A stretch of DNA of 64,000 nt, taken from the NCBI RefSeq assembly GCF_900106595.1, contig NZ_FNNC01000003.1:124001-188000 (forward strand), in the 5' to 3' direction. This document shows positions 50,354 through 58,808 of this stretch, one piece after another. The stretch is from Marinococcus luteus. Lineage in GTDB: Bacteria; Bacillota; Bacilli; Bacillales; Marinococcaceae. Position numbers and translations under genes: made by a program. The number at the start of each line of letters is the position of its first letter. Position 1 is the stretch's first letter. The notes under the pieces are model-generated. The model was given only the letters and a program-made list of their open reading frames with translations. It did not search any database and had not been told where the DNA came from.

Positions 50354-51285
50354 GCATCTCGCCTTTTCGTATTAGATTCCTGCACTAAATAATGCGGGCG
50401 TCTTTTCGTTTCATAGTAAATGCGTCCGATATACTCCCCGAGCACGCCGAGACTTAACAGCTGCACGCCCCCTAAAAACAGTATAGCGGAAATTGTCGTA
50501 AAGTAACCCGGTACCTCTATTCCCATCCGCACAATCTGGACAAACGTAATACCGATATAAACCAGCGCAAGCAGCATCACGACCAGGCCGGTATACAAGC
50601 AGACACGCAGCGGACGGTTATTAAAAGAAATCATGCCATCCACGCCGTAATTCAGCAGGCTCGAAAACGACCATTTGGTTTCGCCCTCCTGGCGCTGGAC
50701 ATTTTCGTAGTAAACCGTTTTGGCCGGAAAGCCGATCCATGAAAAAAGCCCTTTCGAAAAGCGATTGGCTTCACTTAGGGACAGCAGAGCGTCCAGCGCC
50801 CGGCGGCTTAACAGGCGGAAGTCACCGACACCGTCTTCAAGCTTTACATCCACCATTCTGTTAATAAATTTATAATACATTGTGGCCATACCGGAACGGA
50901 ATTTTGAATCTCCTTCCCGGTTCCGCTTTGCGATCACCTGATCATAGCCTTCTTCGTATCCCTCAATAAGCTCTAAAATCACCTCGGACGGATGCTGCAG
51001 ATCAGCGTCAATGATTACTACAGCATCTCCATCCGCATGATGCAGCCCGGCAATCAATGCTGCTTCTTTTCCAAAGTTGCGGGTAAAAGAAACATAGCTT
51101 ACATTTTCATGCATGCCGGCAAGCTCTCTCATCTTCGTCAATGTCCGGTCCGAGCTTCCGTCATCTATATACAGTGCCTCTATTTCATAAGGCAGATGCC
51201 CTAAATGGTTCTGCAGTGATTCATATACAGACACAATGTTGTCCTCTTCATTAAATGAAGGAATTACGATTGATATCTTTTTCAT
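50350..51285 (-). CDS. csbB: GT2 glycosyltransferase, CsbB/GtrB type
   Basis: 311-aa enzyme that loads a sugar onto undecaprenyl phosphate at the inner face of the membrane. The GT-A domain (1-220) begins KISIVIPSFNEEDNI, with the metal-binding IDADLQHP near residue 92 and the DFRLLSRRALDAL segment. Two C-terminal helices (about 230-255 and 265-290) anchor it. Length and layout match CsbB. B. subtilis CsbB pairs with YfhO, which supports the same pathway here. RBS GGAGG. The donor sugar (GlcNAc or glucose) is not certain. I found no clear SigB or SigX promoter upstream. Confidence 0.9.
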   Translation of the reverse strand: MKKISIVIPSFNEEDNIVSVYESLQNHLGHLPYEIEALYIDDGSSDRTLTKMRELAGMHENVSYVSFTRNFGKEAALIAGLHHADGDAVVIIDADLQHPSEVILELIEGYEEGYDQVIAKRNREGDSKFRSGMATMYYKFINRMVDVKLEDGVGDFRLLSRRALDALLSLSEANRFSKGLFSWIGFPAKTVYYENVQRQEGETKWSFSSLLNYGVDGMISFNNRPLRVCLYTGLVVMLLALVYIGITFVQIVRMGIEVPGYFTTISAILFLGGVQLLSLGVLGEYIGRIYYETKRRPHYLVQESNTKRRDA

Positions 51286-51388
51286 TCCATTTCCTCCCTG
51301 GCCCCTTCATCTCCCACTGTTTACACAGTACTTTCATATCGTACCCTTCTCTTTATCTTTTGTATCACTGTAGAGGGCTAAAAAAATC

Positions 51389-52072
51389 TCAAAAATTGTG
51401 TGATGGATGCATTCGTTCCGCTTTCCGGGCATAAAAAATAACATCCGGACCGCCGCGCCTGGCATCCACCTCCTCTGTCCATACAGTATCAAACACCGCA
51501 TTCAGACTGTTTTCAAAAGCCTCGGAATAAGAAGCGCTCCAAAAAGCAGCCACTCCTCCGCCCCGGAGCGTACCGTAAATTGTTTGAAGACCTCCCGCCT
51601 CGTATATGTGATAGTTGCTTTCCCGGACCAGCCAGTCAGGTCCGTTATCTGTATCCATACAAACAGCGTCCCAACGATTGTTTGCTTGTTTTTCCAGAAA
51701 CACCTGAAGGTCTCCCTCTACGATTTGCGCTTTATTGTTTTCGAGAGCCCTTCCGTTCCATTCCCGAAAATAGAGGCGGTTCCACTCGATAATGTACTTC
51801 TCCAATTCCACGACGGTAACATAAACTGTATCTGCATGCTGTACTGCTTCATGGAGCGAAAAACCGACGCCGAGTCCTCCGATCAACACCGATTCTGCGG
51901 AATAAGCGTGATTCAGCGCTTCCTGCACCATGCGCCGTTCCGAATCCCCGTTGTGAGTTGCCATCAAAAATGTTCCGTTGCTGATGACTTCATAATGCCG
52001 GCCCCGGCGCTGCAGCTGCAATTCTCCACTTTGTCCCTGAACGTTTGCCATTATTTCTCTGTCACTGTTCAT
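51389..52072 (-). CDS. Spermidine-synthase-like methyltransferase-fold protein
   Basis: 227-aa protein with a Rossmann fold of the spermine/spermidine synthase type. The motif I region is VLIGGLGVGFSLHEAV near residue 65. The acidic end of beta-2 is VTVVELEKYIIEWN, and WDAVCMDTDNGPDWL near 140 is the motif with the polyamine-site Asp. It lacks the N-terminal beta-hairpin domain of true SpeE, so aminopropyl transfer is doubtful, and the physiological role is unknown. RBS AAAGGAG. It is monocistronic and divergent to fructokinase. Confidence 0.78.
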   Translation of the reverse strand: MNSDREIMANVQGQSGELQLQRRGRHYEVISNGTFLMATHNGDSERRMVQEALNHAYSAESVLIGGLGVGFSLHEAVQHADTVYVTVVELEKYIIEWNRLYFREWNGRALENNKAQIVEGDLQVFLEKQANNRWDAVCMDTDNGPDWLVRESNYHIYEAGGLQTIYGTLRGGGVAAFWSASYSEAFENSLNAVFDTVWTEEVDARRGGPDVIFYARKAERMHPSHNF

Positions 52073-52113
52073 TCAAGCTTACTCCTTTCCCGCCCGGAAA
52101 GTATATTTCATAT

Positions 52114-52141
52114 TTGCAAAACCAGAAAAAAAAGGTACGAT
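52114..52141 (+). promoter_or_regulatory. Possible fructokinase promoter
   Basis: TTGCAA, a 16-base spacer and TACGAT, each matching at 4 of 6 positions, about 95 bases upstream of the start codon. Confidence 0.35.
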
Positions 52142-52234
52142 TAAAAGGTATGCAGAATTTTATCAACATGGGATTTTCATTTATTTTCGAATCATCTGTT
52201 TATTATTTCAGAAAAAGACCAGGAGGTTGTTTAT

Positions 52235-53116
52235 ATGCTCGGCGCCATTGAAGCAGGAGGAACAAAATTTGTCTGTGCGGTCAGTGAAAACGGCCGTGAC
52301 ATAAAAGAACGCATTTCGATTCCAACGACGACGCCCGAAGAAACCATGAAGCACGTGTACGATTTTTTCCGTGCTTTTTCTATCGAAGCTGTTGGCATTG
52401 GTTCTTTTGGTCCGATTGATATTAATACAAAAAATGATACATACGGTTATATCACCACAACGCCAAAAACAGCCTGGCAAAACTTTAACATTCTCGGAGA
52501 CGTACAAAAACACCTTGCTGTCCCGGCAGGCTTCACCACCGATGTTAATGCGGCGGCGCTCGGAGAATGGAAACACGGCGCCGGTGCCGGAAAGACAAGC
52601 TGCCTGTATATGACAGTCGGCACCGGCATCGGTGTTGGTGCTGTTATTAACAACAATATTCTTGAAGGGCTGAACCATCCGGAAGCCGGACATATTATTG
52701 TCCGCCGTCATCCGGAGGACCATTTCACCGGAACATGCCCTTACCACAGCGACTGCCTTGAGGGACTTGCTTCAGGGCCCGCGGTGGAACAGCGCTGGGG
52801 AGAAAAAGGGAGCGAACTGACCTCCCGTCCGGAGGTGTGGGACCTCGAAGCTTATTATCTTGCTCAGGCAATGATGAATTACATTCTGATTCTTACCCCC
52901 GAGCGAATTATTATCGGCGGTGGCGTAAGCAAGCAGCCTTCCCTGCTCGCAAAAGTACAGGAACAGACGCAGCAGCTTCTGAAAGGGTACGTTCAGGATC
53001 CAATGATTACTCACAATATCGACCAATATATTGTTGCTCCGGGCCTCTACGATGATGCGGGCATTACCGGCGGATTTGCCCTTGCTGCCCAGGCACTCGA
53101 AAACACTCCCGGTTAA
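52235..53116 (+). CDS. scrK: Fructokinase (ROK family)
   Basis: 293-aa ROK-family sugar kinase that phosphorylates fructose at C6. The first residues LGAIEAGGTKFVCAV form the phosphate-binding loop of the ScrK/GmuE group. FGPIDIN and TTDVNAAALGEW (with the catalytic Asp) follow. The zinc-type segment HPEDHFTGTCPYHSDCLEGLASGPA near 150-175 carries His and Cys ligands. IIIGGGVS is near 228. It can use the fructose made by the sucrose-6-P hydrolase 50 kb away. RBS CAGGAGG. Mannose or other hexoses may also be substrates, as for some relatives. Confidence 0.9.
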   Translation: MLGAIEAGGTKFVCAVSENGRDIKERISIPTTTPEETMKHVYDFFRAFSIEAVGIGSFGPIDINTKNDTYGYITTTPKTAWQNFNILGDVQKHLAVPAGFTTDVNAAALGEWKHGAGAGKTSCLYMTVGTGIGVGAVINNNILEGLNHPEAGHIIVRRHPEDHFTGTCPYHSDCLEGLASGPAVEQRWGEKGSELTSRPEVWDLEAYYLAQAMMNYILILTPERIIIGGGVSKQPSLLAKVQEQTQQLLKGYVQDPMITHNIDQYIVAPGLYDDAGITGGFALAAQALENTPG

Positions 53117-53194
53117 CGGCAGACGGTTCCGGGACATAAATACTTGTTTTTATACTTCCTGTGCGCAGGTTGAAAAAGAAAGGAAATCAGCTGA

Positions 53195-53737
53195 GTGAAA
53201 AGACATGTTTTGCTACTTATGACCGGTTTACTTCTCATTCTGGTTGTACTTGGATGGAACAGCAGGCAGAATCCTCTTCCCGAGGTGGAAGCAGGCGAAG
53301 TCATCGAACAAAACAGCCTTCACCCTGTCGTGGAGGAACGAAAAAATGAATGGGTCCAGCGTGCAGAGCAGCAGGGGATCGAAGTTGTTGTGACGGATGA
53401 ATACCGTTCGGTGGAGGAGCAGGATGCTTTATATGCCCAGGGCCGGACTACGCAGGGAGAAATTGTTACGCAGGCCCGGGGCGGAGAATCATATCACAAT
53501 TACGGTCTCGCCGTTGATTTTGCTTTACGTACGCCAGACGGAGAGCTTGTCTGGGATATGGAACGCGATGACAACGGTAACGGAGAAGCAGACTGGACGG
53601 AAGCCGTCGAGATCGCTAAGGAGCTAGGTTTCAGCTGGGGCGGGGACTGGCCTGGTTTTAAAGACTATCCCCATCTTGAAATGACCTTCGACCTGAGTCT
53701 CGAAGAGCTTCGTGCCGCTGAACAGCAGAATACGTAG
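53195..53737 (+). CDS. cwlK: M15-family peptidoglycan peptidase (CwlK-like)
   Basis: 180-aa exported or membrane-anchored peptidase. An uncleaved-type N-terminal helix (HVLLLMTGLLLILVVLGW) is followed by a linker and a VanY/CwlK domain. Zinc-site motifs are GGESYHNYGLAVDFAL (His and Asp ligands) near residue 105, WGGDWPGFKDYPHLEM with the catalytic Asp and final His near 155, and EYRSVEEQDALYAQGR in between. CwlK of B. subtilis cleaves the L-Ala-D-Glu bond of peptidoglycan. The start is GTG at 53195 after AAAGGAA. It lies 78 bases after fructokinase. Confidence 0.9.
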   Translation: MKRHVLLLMTGLLLILVVLGWNSRQNPLPEVEAGEVIEQNSLHPVVEERKNEWVQRAEQQGIEVVVTDEYRSVEEQDALYAQGRTTQGEIVTQARGGESYHNYGLAVDFALRTPDGELVWDMERDDNGNGEADWTEAVEIAKELGFSWGGDWPGFKDYPHLEMTFDLSLEELRAAEQQNT

Positions 53738-53740
53738 CCC

Positions 53741-54014
53741 GTGCAAACCATTACACTCTCTGATTTTATCCCTCTGCAGCAGGATCTATGGGAAGAGAGG
53801 CAGGCAAAGTACAGCCTGCACAATATTCCGTTTGATAAACTGGCCGCCTGGGTCATTCGGTGATTTCATTTTCAATGTAGAATACGATGTGATGTCTGAT
53901 ACCAATAAGGTGAAACAGTTTGGTTTTACTGAAGTGGTCAACAGCGATGATATGTTCCGGCAGCTGCTTCGTGAATTTCAGGATCAGCGGCTGATCCTGT
54001 ACTTTTCAGACTGA
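53741..54014 (+). pseudogene. Remnant of an NAD-dependent epimerase/SDR gene, frameshifted and lacking its 5' end
   Basis: Two adjoining frames give one plausible C-terminus. The first (53741-53863) reads QTITLSDFIPLQQDLWEERQ...FDKLAAWVIR and stops. The second, one base shifted from about 53856, continues FGDFIFNVEYDVMSDTNKVKQFGF and ends with a DDMFRQLLREF tail. This joint pattern is usual for the last 90 residues of extended SDR proteins. The Rossmann part and start codon are missing, and no matching 5' piece is seen in the window. It begins four bases after the cwlK stop. Confidence 0.72.
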
Positions 54015-54028
54015 ACGCCCGCGTGCCT

Positions 54029-54064
54029 GAAACACCCATCCAGCTTCTGCCGGATGGGTGTTTC
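54029..54064 (+). terminator. Stem-loop after the SDR remnant
   Basis: GAAACACCCATCC and GGATGGGTGTTTC form a 13-base perfect stem between convergent coding regions. Only a weak T-rich tail follows on the plus strand. Confidence 0.6.
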
Positions 54065-54065
54065 A

Positions 54066-55004
54066 TCATTTTCCGATTTGCTTGTGTACAAACGCCCTCA
54101 TGTAATTCATCGCCTCCTGCCCGTCTTCCTCAAGCGGAAACTGGCTGATAAACCCGTGGATTGTACCGTCCACCCGGTGATGATGCACCTCTGCATTTGC
54201 CTCTTTCAGCTGACGCGCCAGCTCTTCGCCTTCATCCCGCAGCACATCATATTCTGCCGTTATGACGAGTGTAGGAGGGTTTTCTCGTTTTGCGTCATCC
54301 CGCATCGGTACAGCCAGCGGATCCCTGCGTTCATCCCAGGCCGATAAGTAATGAGCCCAAAAGTCGCCGATATTTTTTGCCGTCAGGCCATACCCTTCGC
54401 TAAAACGGTGATAAGATACGTACGCCGGGTCTTCCTCCCGGTTGTAAAAATCAGCGACCGGATACAGAAGCATCTGTCCTTCAAGGTAGGTCTGCTCATT
54501 TCGGAGCAGCGTGGATGCTGCATACACAATATTGGCCCCTGCGCTGTCACCGCACAGGTAAAACCGGTCCTCCGTATTCGGCCACTCCCGGTACTCGGAA
54601 AGTACCCAGCGAACAGCGTCCAGGCAGTCGTATACCCCTGACGGAAACGGGTGCTTCGGCGCGAGCCGGTAGTCCACCGCTACAACATACGCCTTTAGTT
54701 CATTGGCCAGCACCCGGCAGAAGGCGTCATGAGTTTCAAGACTCCCTACAGCAAATCCTCCGCCGTGGAAAAAAATCACTACAGGAAGCGGCTCTTCGGA
54801 TACTGGTTTATACCTGCGCACGGTTAATGTCCGCCCTTCTAAATCAATATCTTTATCCAACACTTCAGCTACGGCAGGCCGTTCTGACGGAGCGAGTGTC
54901 ATTTCGTTTCTTCGTCTGCGTTCATCGACTACTTCCTCGACCGTTTCCACTTCGAAGGAACTGTTTTGTTCCAGGTATTTCCTTACATGATCTCGAAGTT
55001 CCAT
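54066..55004 (-). CDS. Alpha/beta hydrolase of the hormone-sensitive-lipase family
   Basis: 312-aa carboxylesterase. The HSL-family oxyanion motif HGGG is at residues 80-83. The nucleophile elbow is GDSAG with Ser154. The acid Asp lies in TAEYDVLRDEG near 253, and the catalytic His in DGTIHGF near 283. The N-terminal cap (about 1-45) is charged and helical. It should hydrolyse short acyl esters in the cytoplasm. RBS AAGGGGG. It is monocistronic; nothing nearby suggests the natural substrate. Confidence 0.92.
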   Translation of the reverse strand: MELRDHVRKYLEQNSSFEVETVEEVVDERRRRNEMTLAPSERPAVAEVLDKDIDLEGRTLTVRRYKPVSEEPLPVVIFFHGGGFAVGSLETHDAFCRVLANELKAYVVAVDYRLAPKHPFPSGVYDCLDAVRWVLSEYREWPNTEDRFYLCGDSAGANIVYAASTLLRNEQTYLEGQMLLYPVADFYNREEDPAYVSYHRFSEGYGLTAKNIGDFWAHYLSAWDERRDPLAVPMRDDAKRENPPTLVITAEYDVLRDEGEELARQLKEANAEVHHHRVDGTIHGFISQFPLEEDGQEAMNYMRAFVHKQIGK

Positions 55005-55088
55005 TGTTTCTGCCCCCTTTTTTCTTTATAACCCATACCCTGAATTCCGTTTGCCTACCCCTCACCCGCAGTCTTCGTTTTCGTATTC

Positions 55089-55117
55089 ATTGACGATAAC
55101 TGCCTGAAGTTATATAG
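55089..55117 (+). promoter_or_regulatory. Promoter of the ABC-2 exporter operon, with a dyad at the start point
   Basis: TTGACG, a 17-base spacer and TATAGT; each hexamer matches at 5 of 6 positions. Just downstream is the GTTA-CGC-TAAC dyad inside an imperfect longer palindrome (about 55110-55135), a likely site for a local repressor. Confidence 0.68.
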
Positions 55118-55159
55118 TTACGCTAACATAATGACTATGGCTAAAGTAGGGGTAAATGT

Positions 55160-56092
55160 ATGGAACCTATCATTCAAGTGCACGAACTGCGAAAATCATT
55201 TAAAGATATGGAAGCAGTCAAAGGCATTCATTTTGATGTCGCGCAGGGGGAGATCTTTGGCTTTCTCGGCCCAAACGGTGCAGGAAAAAGTACGACCATC
55301 AACATGATCTGCACGATGCTCGCTCCCACTTCCGGAAGCGTTACCATTAACGGATATGATGCTTTTAAACAGAAAGCAAAAGTTCGTGAAAGCATTGGCA
55401 TCATTTTTCAGGAAAATACACTCGACGAAAAATTAAGCGCTCTTGAAAACTTAAAGCTTCACTGCCGGTTTTACCGTGTCCCTAAAAACAAACGGGCAGA
55501 ACGTATTCAGGAAGTGCTTGAAATTGTAGACCTGGTCGACAATCAAAAGAAAAAAGTAGAGGAATTCTCCGGCGGGATGAAACGAAGGCTTGAAATTGCC
55601 CGCGGACTGCTGCACTACCCGAAGGTTCTCTTTTTGGATGAACCGACCGTGGGCCTCGATCCCCAGACACGCGCCCATATTTGGGAGTATATTCTCCGCC
55701 TGAAGGAAAAAGAAAATATTACGATATTTCTTACCACCCACTACCTCGATGAGGCAGAAATCAGCCACCGCATCGCTATTATGGATAAGGGCACCATCAT
55801 CGCCCTCGATACACCCGATCGCTTAAAACAGCAGGTCGGCGGAGACGTCATTGAACTTGGCACCGAGGATAATGACGCGGTCGCCGCACAGCTGCAGTCA
55901 GCTATGCCGGAAGCAGAAGTAAAACAGGAAGCAGACATCCTGCGTATCCAGGTACCAAGCAGCGACCAGTTTATTTCTACTTTTCTGCAGCAGATCCGCG
56001 TTCCTATTACGAGCCTGAACATACGTCGGCCCACGCTTAACGACGTATTTTTGTCCTACACAGGACGCGATATTAAAGCCGGCCCCGCCTAA
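55160..56092 (+). CDS. ABC transporter ATP-binding protein (DrrA-like)
   Basis: 310-aa ATPase of the drug-exporter type. Walker A is GPNGAGKSTT near residue 40. The signature is EFSGGMKRRLEIARGLLH near 137, and Walker B is VLFLDEPTVGLDPQ near 160. The H-loop is in FLTTHYLDEAE. The C-terminal domain of about 75 residues (GGDVIELGTED...RRPTLNDVFLSYTGRD) is the usual tail for DrrA/CcmA-like proteins. It pairs with the permease 17 bases downstream. Expected to power export of a drug or lipid-like compound. Confidence 0.92.
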   Translation: MEPIIQVHELRKSFKDMEAVKGIHFDVAQGEIFGFLGPNGAGKSTTINMICTMLAPTSGSVTINGYDAFKQKAKVRESIGIIFQENTLDEKLSALENLKLHCRFYRVPKNKRAERIQEVLEIVDLVDNQKKKVEEFSGGMKRRLEIARGLLHYPKVLFLDEPTVGLDPQTRAHIWEYILRLKEKENITIFLTTHYLDEAEISHRIAIMDKGTIIALDTPDRLKQQVGGDVIELGTEDNDAVAAQLQSAMPEAEVKQEADILRIQVPSSDQFISTFLQQIRVPITSLNIRRPTLNDVFLSYTGRDIKAGPA

Positions 56093-56109
56093 GAAAGGAG
56101 ATCAAACAT

Positions 56110-56934
56110 ATGGAAGGTATTTTTGCCATCTGGCAGCGGGATTTAATGAAATTCGTCCGGGACCGTCCCCGTCTGCTCGGATCTTTTGCGATGCCTATTT
56201 TATTTTTAATTATTTTTGGCGGCGGCTTCAGCGGAACGATGGAAAATTTGGTGATGAATCAAACCTCTGAAATCGAAGATTTTAATTACCTTACGTTTAT
56301 TTTTCCCGGGATTGTCGCCATGACCCTTTTAATGACCTCGATTTTTTCTTCTTTATCAGTTATCCAGGATAAAGAATTCGGCTATATGAAAGAAATTCTC
56401 GTCTCCCCGGTTTCCCGGGTGAACATTGCCATCGGTAAAATGCTCGGAGCCTCTACGGTTGCTTTTATGCAGGGGGTGCTGATGTTTATTTTGATCCCCG
56501 TCCTCGGCGTAACCTACGAATGGAGCAACATACTGGCCGTGCTGCCGATTATGTTTCTGCTTTCCTGCACGCTCGCTTCCCTTGGCCTGCTGATAGCAAG
56601 CCTGCTTCGATCAACACAGGGGTTCCAGCTGATTGTGCAGGTACTCGTGTTTCCAATGGTTTTTCTTTCCGGAGCGTTGTTTCCGGTAACGAATATGCCG
56701 GCCTGGATGGATATTCTTGTTAAAGTTAACCCTGTCACCTATGGCGTAGATGCCATGAAAAAGGTGATGACCGGCGCCGGGGATCTCCCGGTCGCCGCCC
56801 AGAATGCACTCGGACTGAACCTGCAGCTGTTCGGACGTACAGTAACAGTTGCAGAGGAGCTGCTATTTTTAATTATTTTTACTTCTATTCTGATCACGCT
56901 TGCCACCATAAGCTTCCGTAGAGCCAATGCCTGA
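56110..56934 (+). CDS. ABC-2 type permease (DrrB-like)
   Basis: 274-aa six-helix ABC-2 permease. Helices start at about 25, 60, 105, 137, 170 and 245. The cytoplasmic coupling segment VIQDKEFGYMKEILVSPVSRVNIAIGKMLG and the LSGALFPVTNMPAWM loop before the last helices are family hallmarks. RBS GAAAGGAG. The gene ends inside a small stem-loop (AGCCAATGC-CTGA-GCATTGGCT) that includes its stop codon and borders the convergent hydrolase genes. It forms the channel of the exporter with the preceding ATPase. Confidence 0.91.
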   Translation: MEGIFAIWQRDLMKFVRDRPRLLGSFAMPILFLIIFGGGFSGTMENLVMNQTSEIEDFNYLTFIFPGIVAMTLLMTSIFSSLSVIQDKEFGYMKEILVSPVSRVNIAIGKMLGASTVAFMQGVLMFILIPVLGVTYEWSNILAVLPIMFLLSCTLASLGLLIASLLRSTQGFQLIVQVLVFPMVFLSGALFPVTNMPAWMDILVKVNPVTYGVDAMKKVMTGAGDLPVAAQNALGLNLQLFGRTVTVAEELLFLIIFTSILITLATISFRRANA

Positions 56935-56943
56935 GCATTGGCT

Positions 56944-57807
56944 TTACGTCTGTTCTATAAATTCCGTCACCAGCCGTTCTACAATATCCGGCTGCTCATG
57001 AACCACCCAGTGCGTCGCATCGGATACAAAAATCAGCTCTCCGGAGCGGCAGTATTCAAGGCTCGTCCGGGCAGAGGCCTTCGATAGAAAGGCGTCCCCC
57101 ACGCCCCAGATGATCCGTACCGGCGGGGTCACATGGCTTGATTCCACAATATCCTTTGGCCCTTTTCTCATCCCTCTGTACCAATTGATCATGGTCGTGA
57201 CTGCATTCGGCTGCGACCATGCTTCTTTGTATCTTTCCAGGTCTTCTTCTGTAAAGCTTCCTGGCCTGCTTGTTTTCACGAGACCGTTGGCAAACTCTTC
57301 AAAGTCATTATAGGCAAGCAGCTTTTCCGGCAGCCTGGGAAGCTGAAAAAACAGCATATATGAGCTTCTCAGAAGCTGCGTTGGATCTTTTTTCATACTC
57401 GCCGGCATCGCCAGCAGGTGCGGAATATTGATAGCAATAAATTTTTCCACGAATTCCGGTCTTGAGGCTGCCGTATACCATCCTACCGCCCCGCCCCAGT
57501 CATGACCGACGATCACCGCTTTTCCCCGTCCCATCGCTTTGATAAGCTCTGTCACGTCGTCACGCAGCTCGTCCAGGGCATAAGCTTCAATCTCAAGCGG
57601 CTTGCTGCTTTGATTGTAGCCGCGCTGATCCGGCGCCGCCACCCGGTACCCACGTGCTGCAAGCGGTCCGATTAAGTGTCTCCACTCATACCAAAACTCC
57701 GGAAAGCCGTGCAGAAGCACAACGAGCGGTCCCTCCTCCGGACCGGCCAACGCTGTGTGTAAAGAAACGCCGTTTACTGTTATTGTCTCAAAGCTGATAT
57801 CCTGCAT
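56944..57807 (-). CDS. Epoxide hydrolase-like alpha/beta hydrolase (copy 2)
   Basis: 287-aa hydrolase of the epoxide hydrolase/dehalogenase branch. The oxyanion motif is HGFPEFWYEWR at residues 33-43. The nucleophile is Asp103 in GHDWGG, an Asp in place of Ser, which marks the family. The late acid/base pair is in WGVGDAFLSK and ATHWVVHEQP near 265. It should open an epoxide or hydrolyse a halide or ester. It shares most motifs with the gene directly upstream, whose 3' end it overlaps by 20 bases, so the pair arose by tandem duplication. RBS AGGGGGC. Confidence 0.87.
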   Translation of the reverse strand: MQDISFETITVNGVSLHTALAGPEEGPLVVLLHGFPEFWYEWRHLIGPLAARGYRVAAPDQRGYNQSSKPLEIEAYALDELRDDVTELIKAMGRGKAVIVGHDWGGAVGWYTAASRPEFVEKFIAINIPHLLAMPASMKKDPTQLLRSSYMLFFQLPRLPEKLLAYNDFEEFANGLVKTSRPGSFTEEDLERYKEAWSQPNAVTTMINWYRGMRKGPKDIVESSHVTPPVRIIWGVGDAFLSKASARTSLEYCRSGELIFVSDATHWVVHEQPDIVERLVTEFIEQT

Positions 57808-58687
57808 ACATACTGCCCCCTAGTTGGTTTTCCTGAATAAAGTTTTTAATGAACTGCGTGACGAGCTCCGGCTGTTCATGATGTACCCAATGCGTCGCTT
57901 CTTCAATAAAAACCCCGCCTCCATCGCTGCAGTATTTCAGGCTTTCTTTAGCAGCAGCGGTGCCCAAAAACCAATCATGCATGCCCCAGATCATACGAAC
58001 AGGCACATTGATTGTTTCGGTGCTCATCGCTTCTGCCGGTCCGAACGGGATTGCCCGAAACCAATTGAACATTGCCGTTACGCTGCCGGGCTGGGACCAG
58101 GCAAACTGGTACCCTTCCAGATCCGGCTTTGAAAACGCTTCAGGACAGCTCGTCACAGTCAGGTGTGCCTTCAATGCAGCGTATTGGAATATGGCAGCTG
58201 CTTTGTCAGGGAGAGCGGGAATCTGGAAGGCTGCCATGTAATACCCCTTGAGCAAGTCCATCGGGTGCGTGAGCATCGTCTTTGGCATAGCTGTTAAATG
58301 CGGCATATTAACAGGGATAAACAGCGAAATATATTCCGGACGGGTAAGCGCCATATACCAGCCTGCTGCCCCGCCCCAGTCATGACCGACTATTACGGCT
58401 TTTTCTCTTTTGAAGTGAAAAATGAGCCCGATGATATCTTCCCGGAGGGCATCCATAGTGTAGGGTGCTGTTCCGGAGGGCTTGGCGCTCAGATGATAGC
58501 CCCGCTGATCAGGCGCCACTACAAAATAGCCCTCCTCCGCCAACGCGTGCATCTGCTTTTCCCACGCCCGCCAAAATTCCGGAAAGCCGTGCAGCAGGAT
58601 AATCATTTCCCCGTCCTTCGGACCCGCAGCAGCGACATGAAGACGGATGCCGTTCACGTGTACATATTTAAATGATAGTTCTGCCAT
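57788..58687 (-). CDS. Epoxide hydrolase-like alpha/beta hydrolase (copy 1)
   Basis: 299-aa paralog with the same landmarks: HGFPEFWRAWE at 33-43, nucleophile Asp103 in GHDWGG, APDQRGY, and the late IWGMHDWFLG and ATHWVHHEQP segments. Two sites differ from copy 2 near the oxyanion loop (Arg-Ala in place of Tyr-Glu), so substrates may differ. The ATG at 58687 follows AAGGAGG; a TTG one codon earlier is counted only by frame. The two overlapping genes form one operon. The natural epoxide or ester is unknown. Confidence 0.87.
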   Translation of the reverse strand: MAELSFKYVHVNGIRLHVAAAGPKDGEMIILLHGFPEFWRAWEKQMHALAEEGYFVVAPDQRGYHLSAKPSGTAPYTMDALREDIIGLIFHFKREKAVIVGHDWGGAAGWYMALTRPEYISLFIPVNMPHLTAMPKTMLTHPMDLLKGYYMAAFQIPALPDKAAAIFQYAALKAHLTVTSCPEAFSKPDLEGYQFAWSQPGSVTAMFNWFRAIPFGPAEAMSTETINVPVRMIWGMHDWFLGTAAAKESLKYCSDGGGVFIEEATHWVHHEQPELVTQFIKNFIQENQLGGSMYAGYQL

Positions 58688-58771
58688 CAAAAACCTCCTT
58701 CACTCTCTGGGTTACTTTACCCGGAAATGCCCTGATTCAATGGTGAAATTCTATATGCCGCTATAAATGAC

Positions 58772-58798
58772 GATGGCACCTGCCCCATTTGGACAGAT
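58772..58798 (-). terminator. Stem-loop after SDR paralog B
   Basis: Minus-strand GGCATCTGTCC pairs with GGGCAGGTGCC (11 pairs, two or three G-U) about ten bases after the stop. No clear U run, so it is a weak terminator candidate. Confidence 0.4.
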
Positions 58799-58808
58799 GC
58801 CGTTGTTT

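Noticed and set aside
53195-54064. Mobile-element end near the decayed SDR gene
   Set aside because: No terminal inverted repeats, transposase fragment or target duplication were visible, so simple gene decay is enough.
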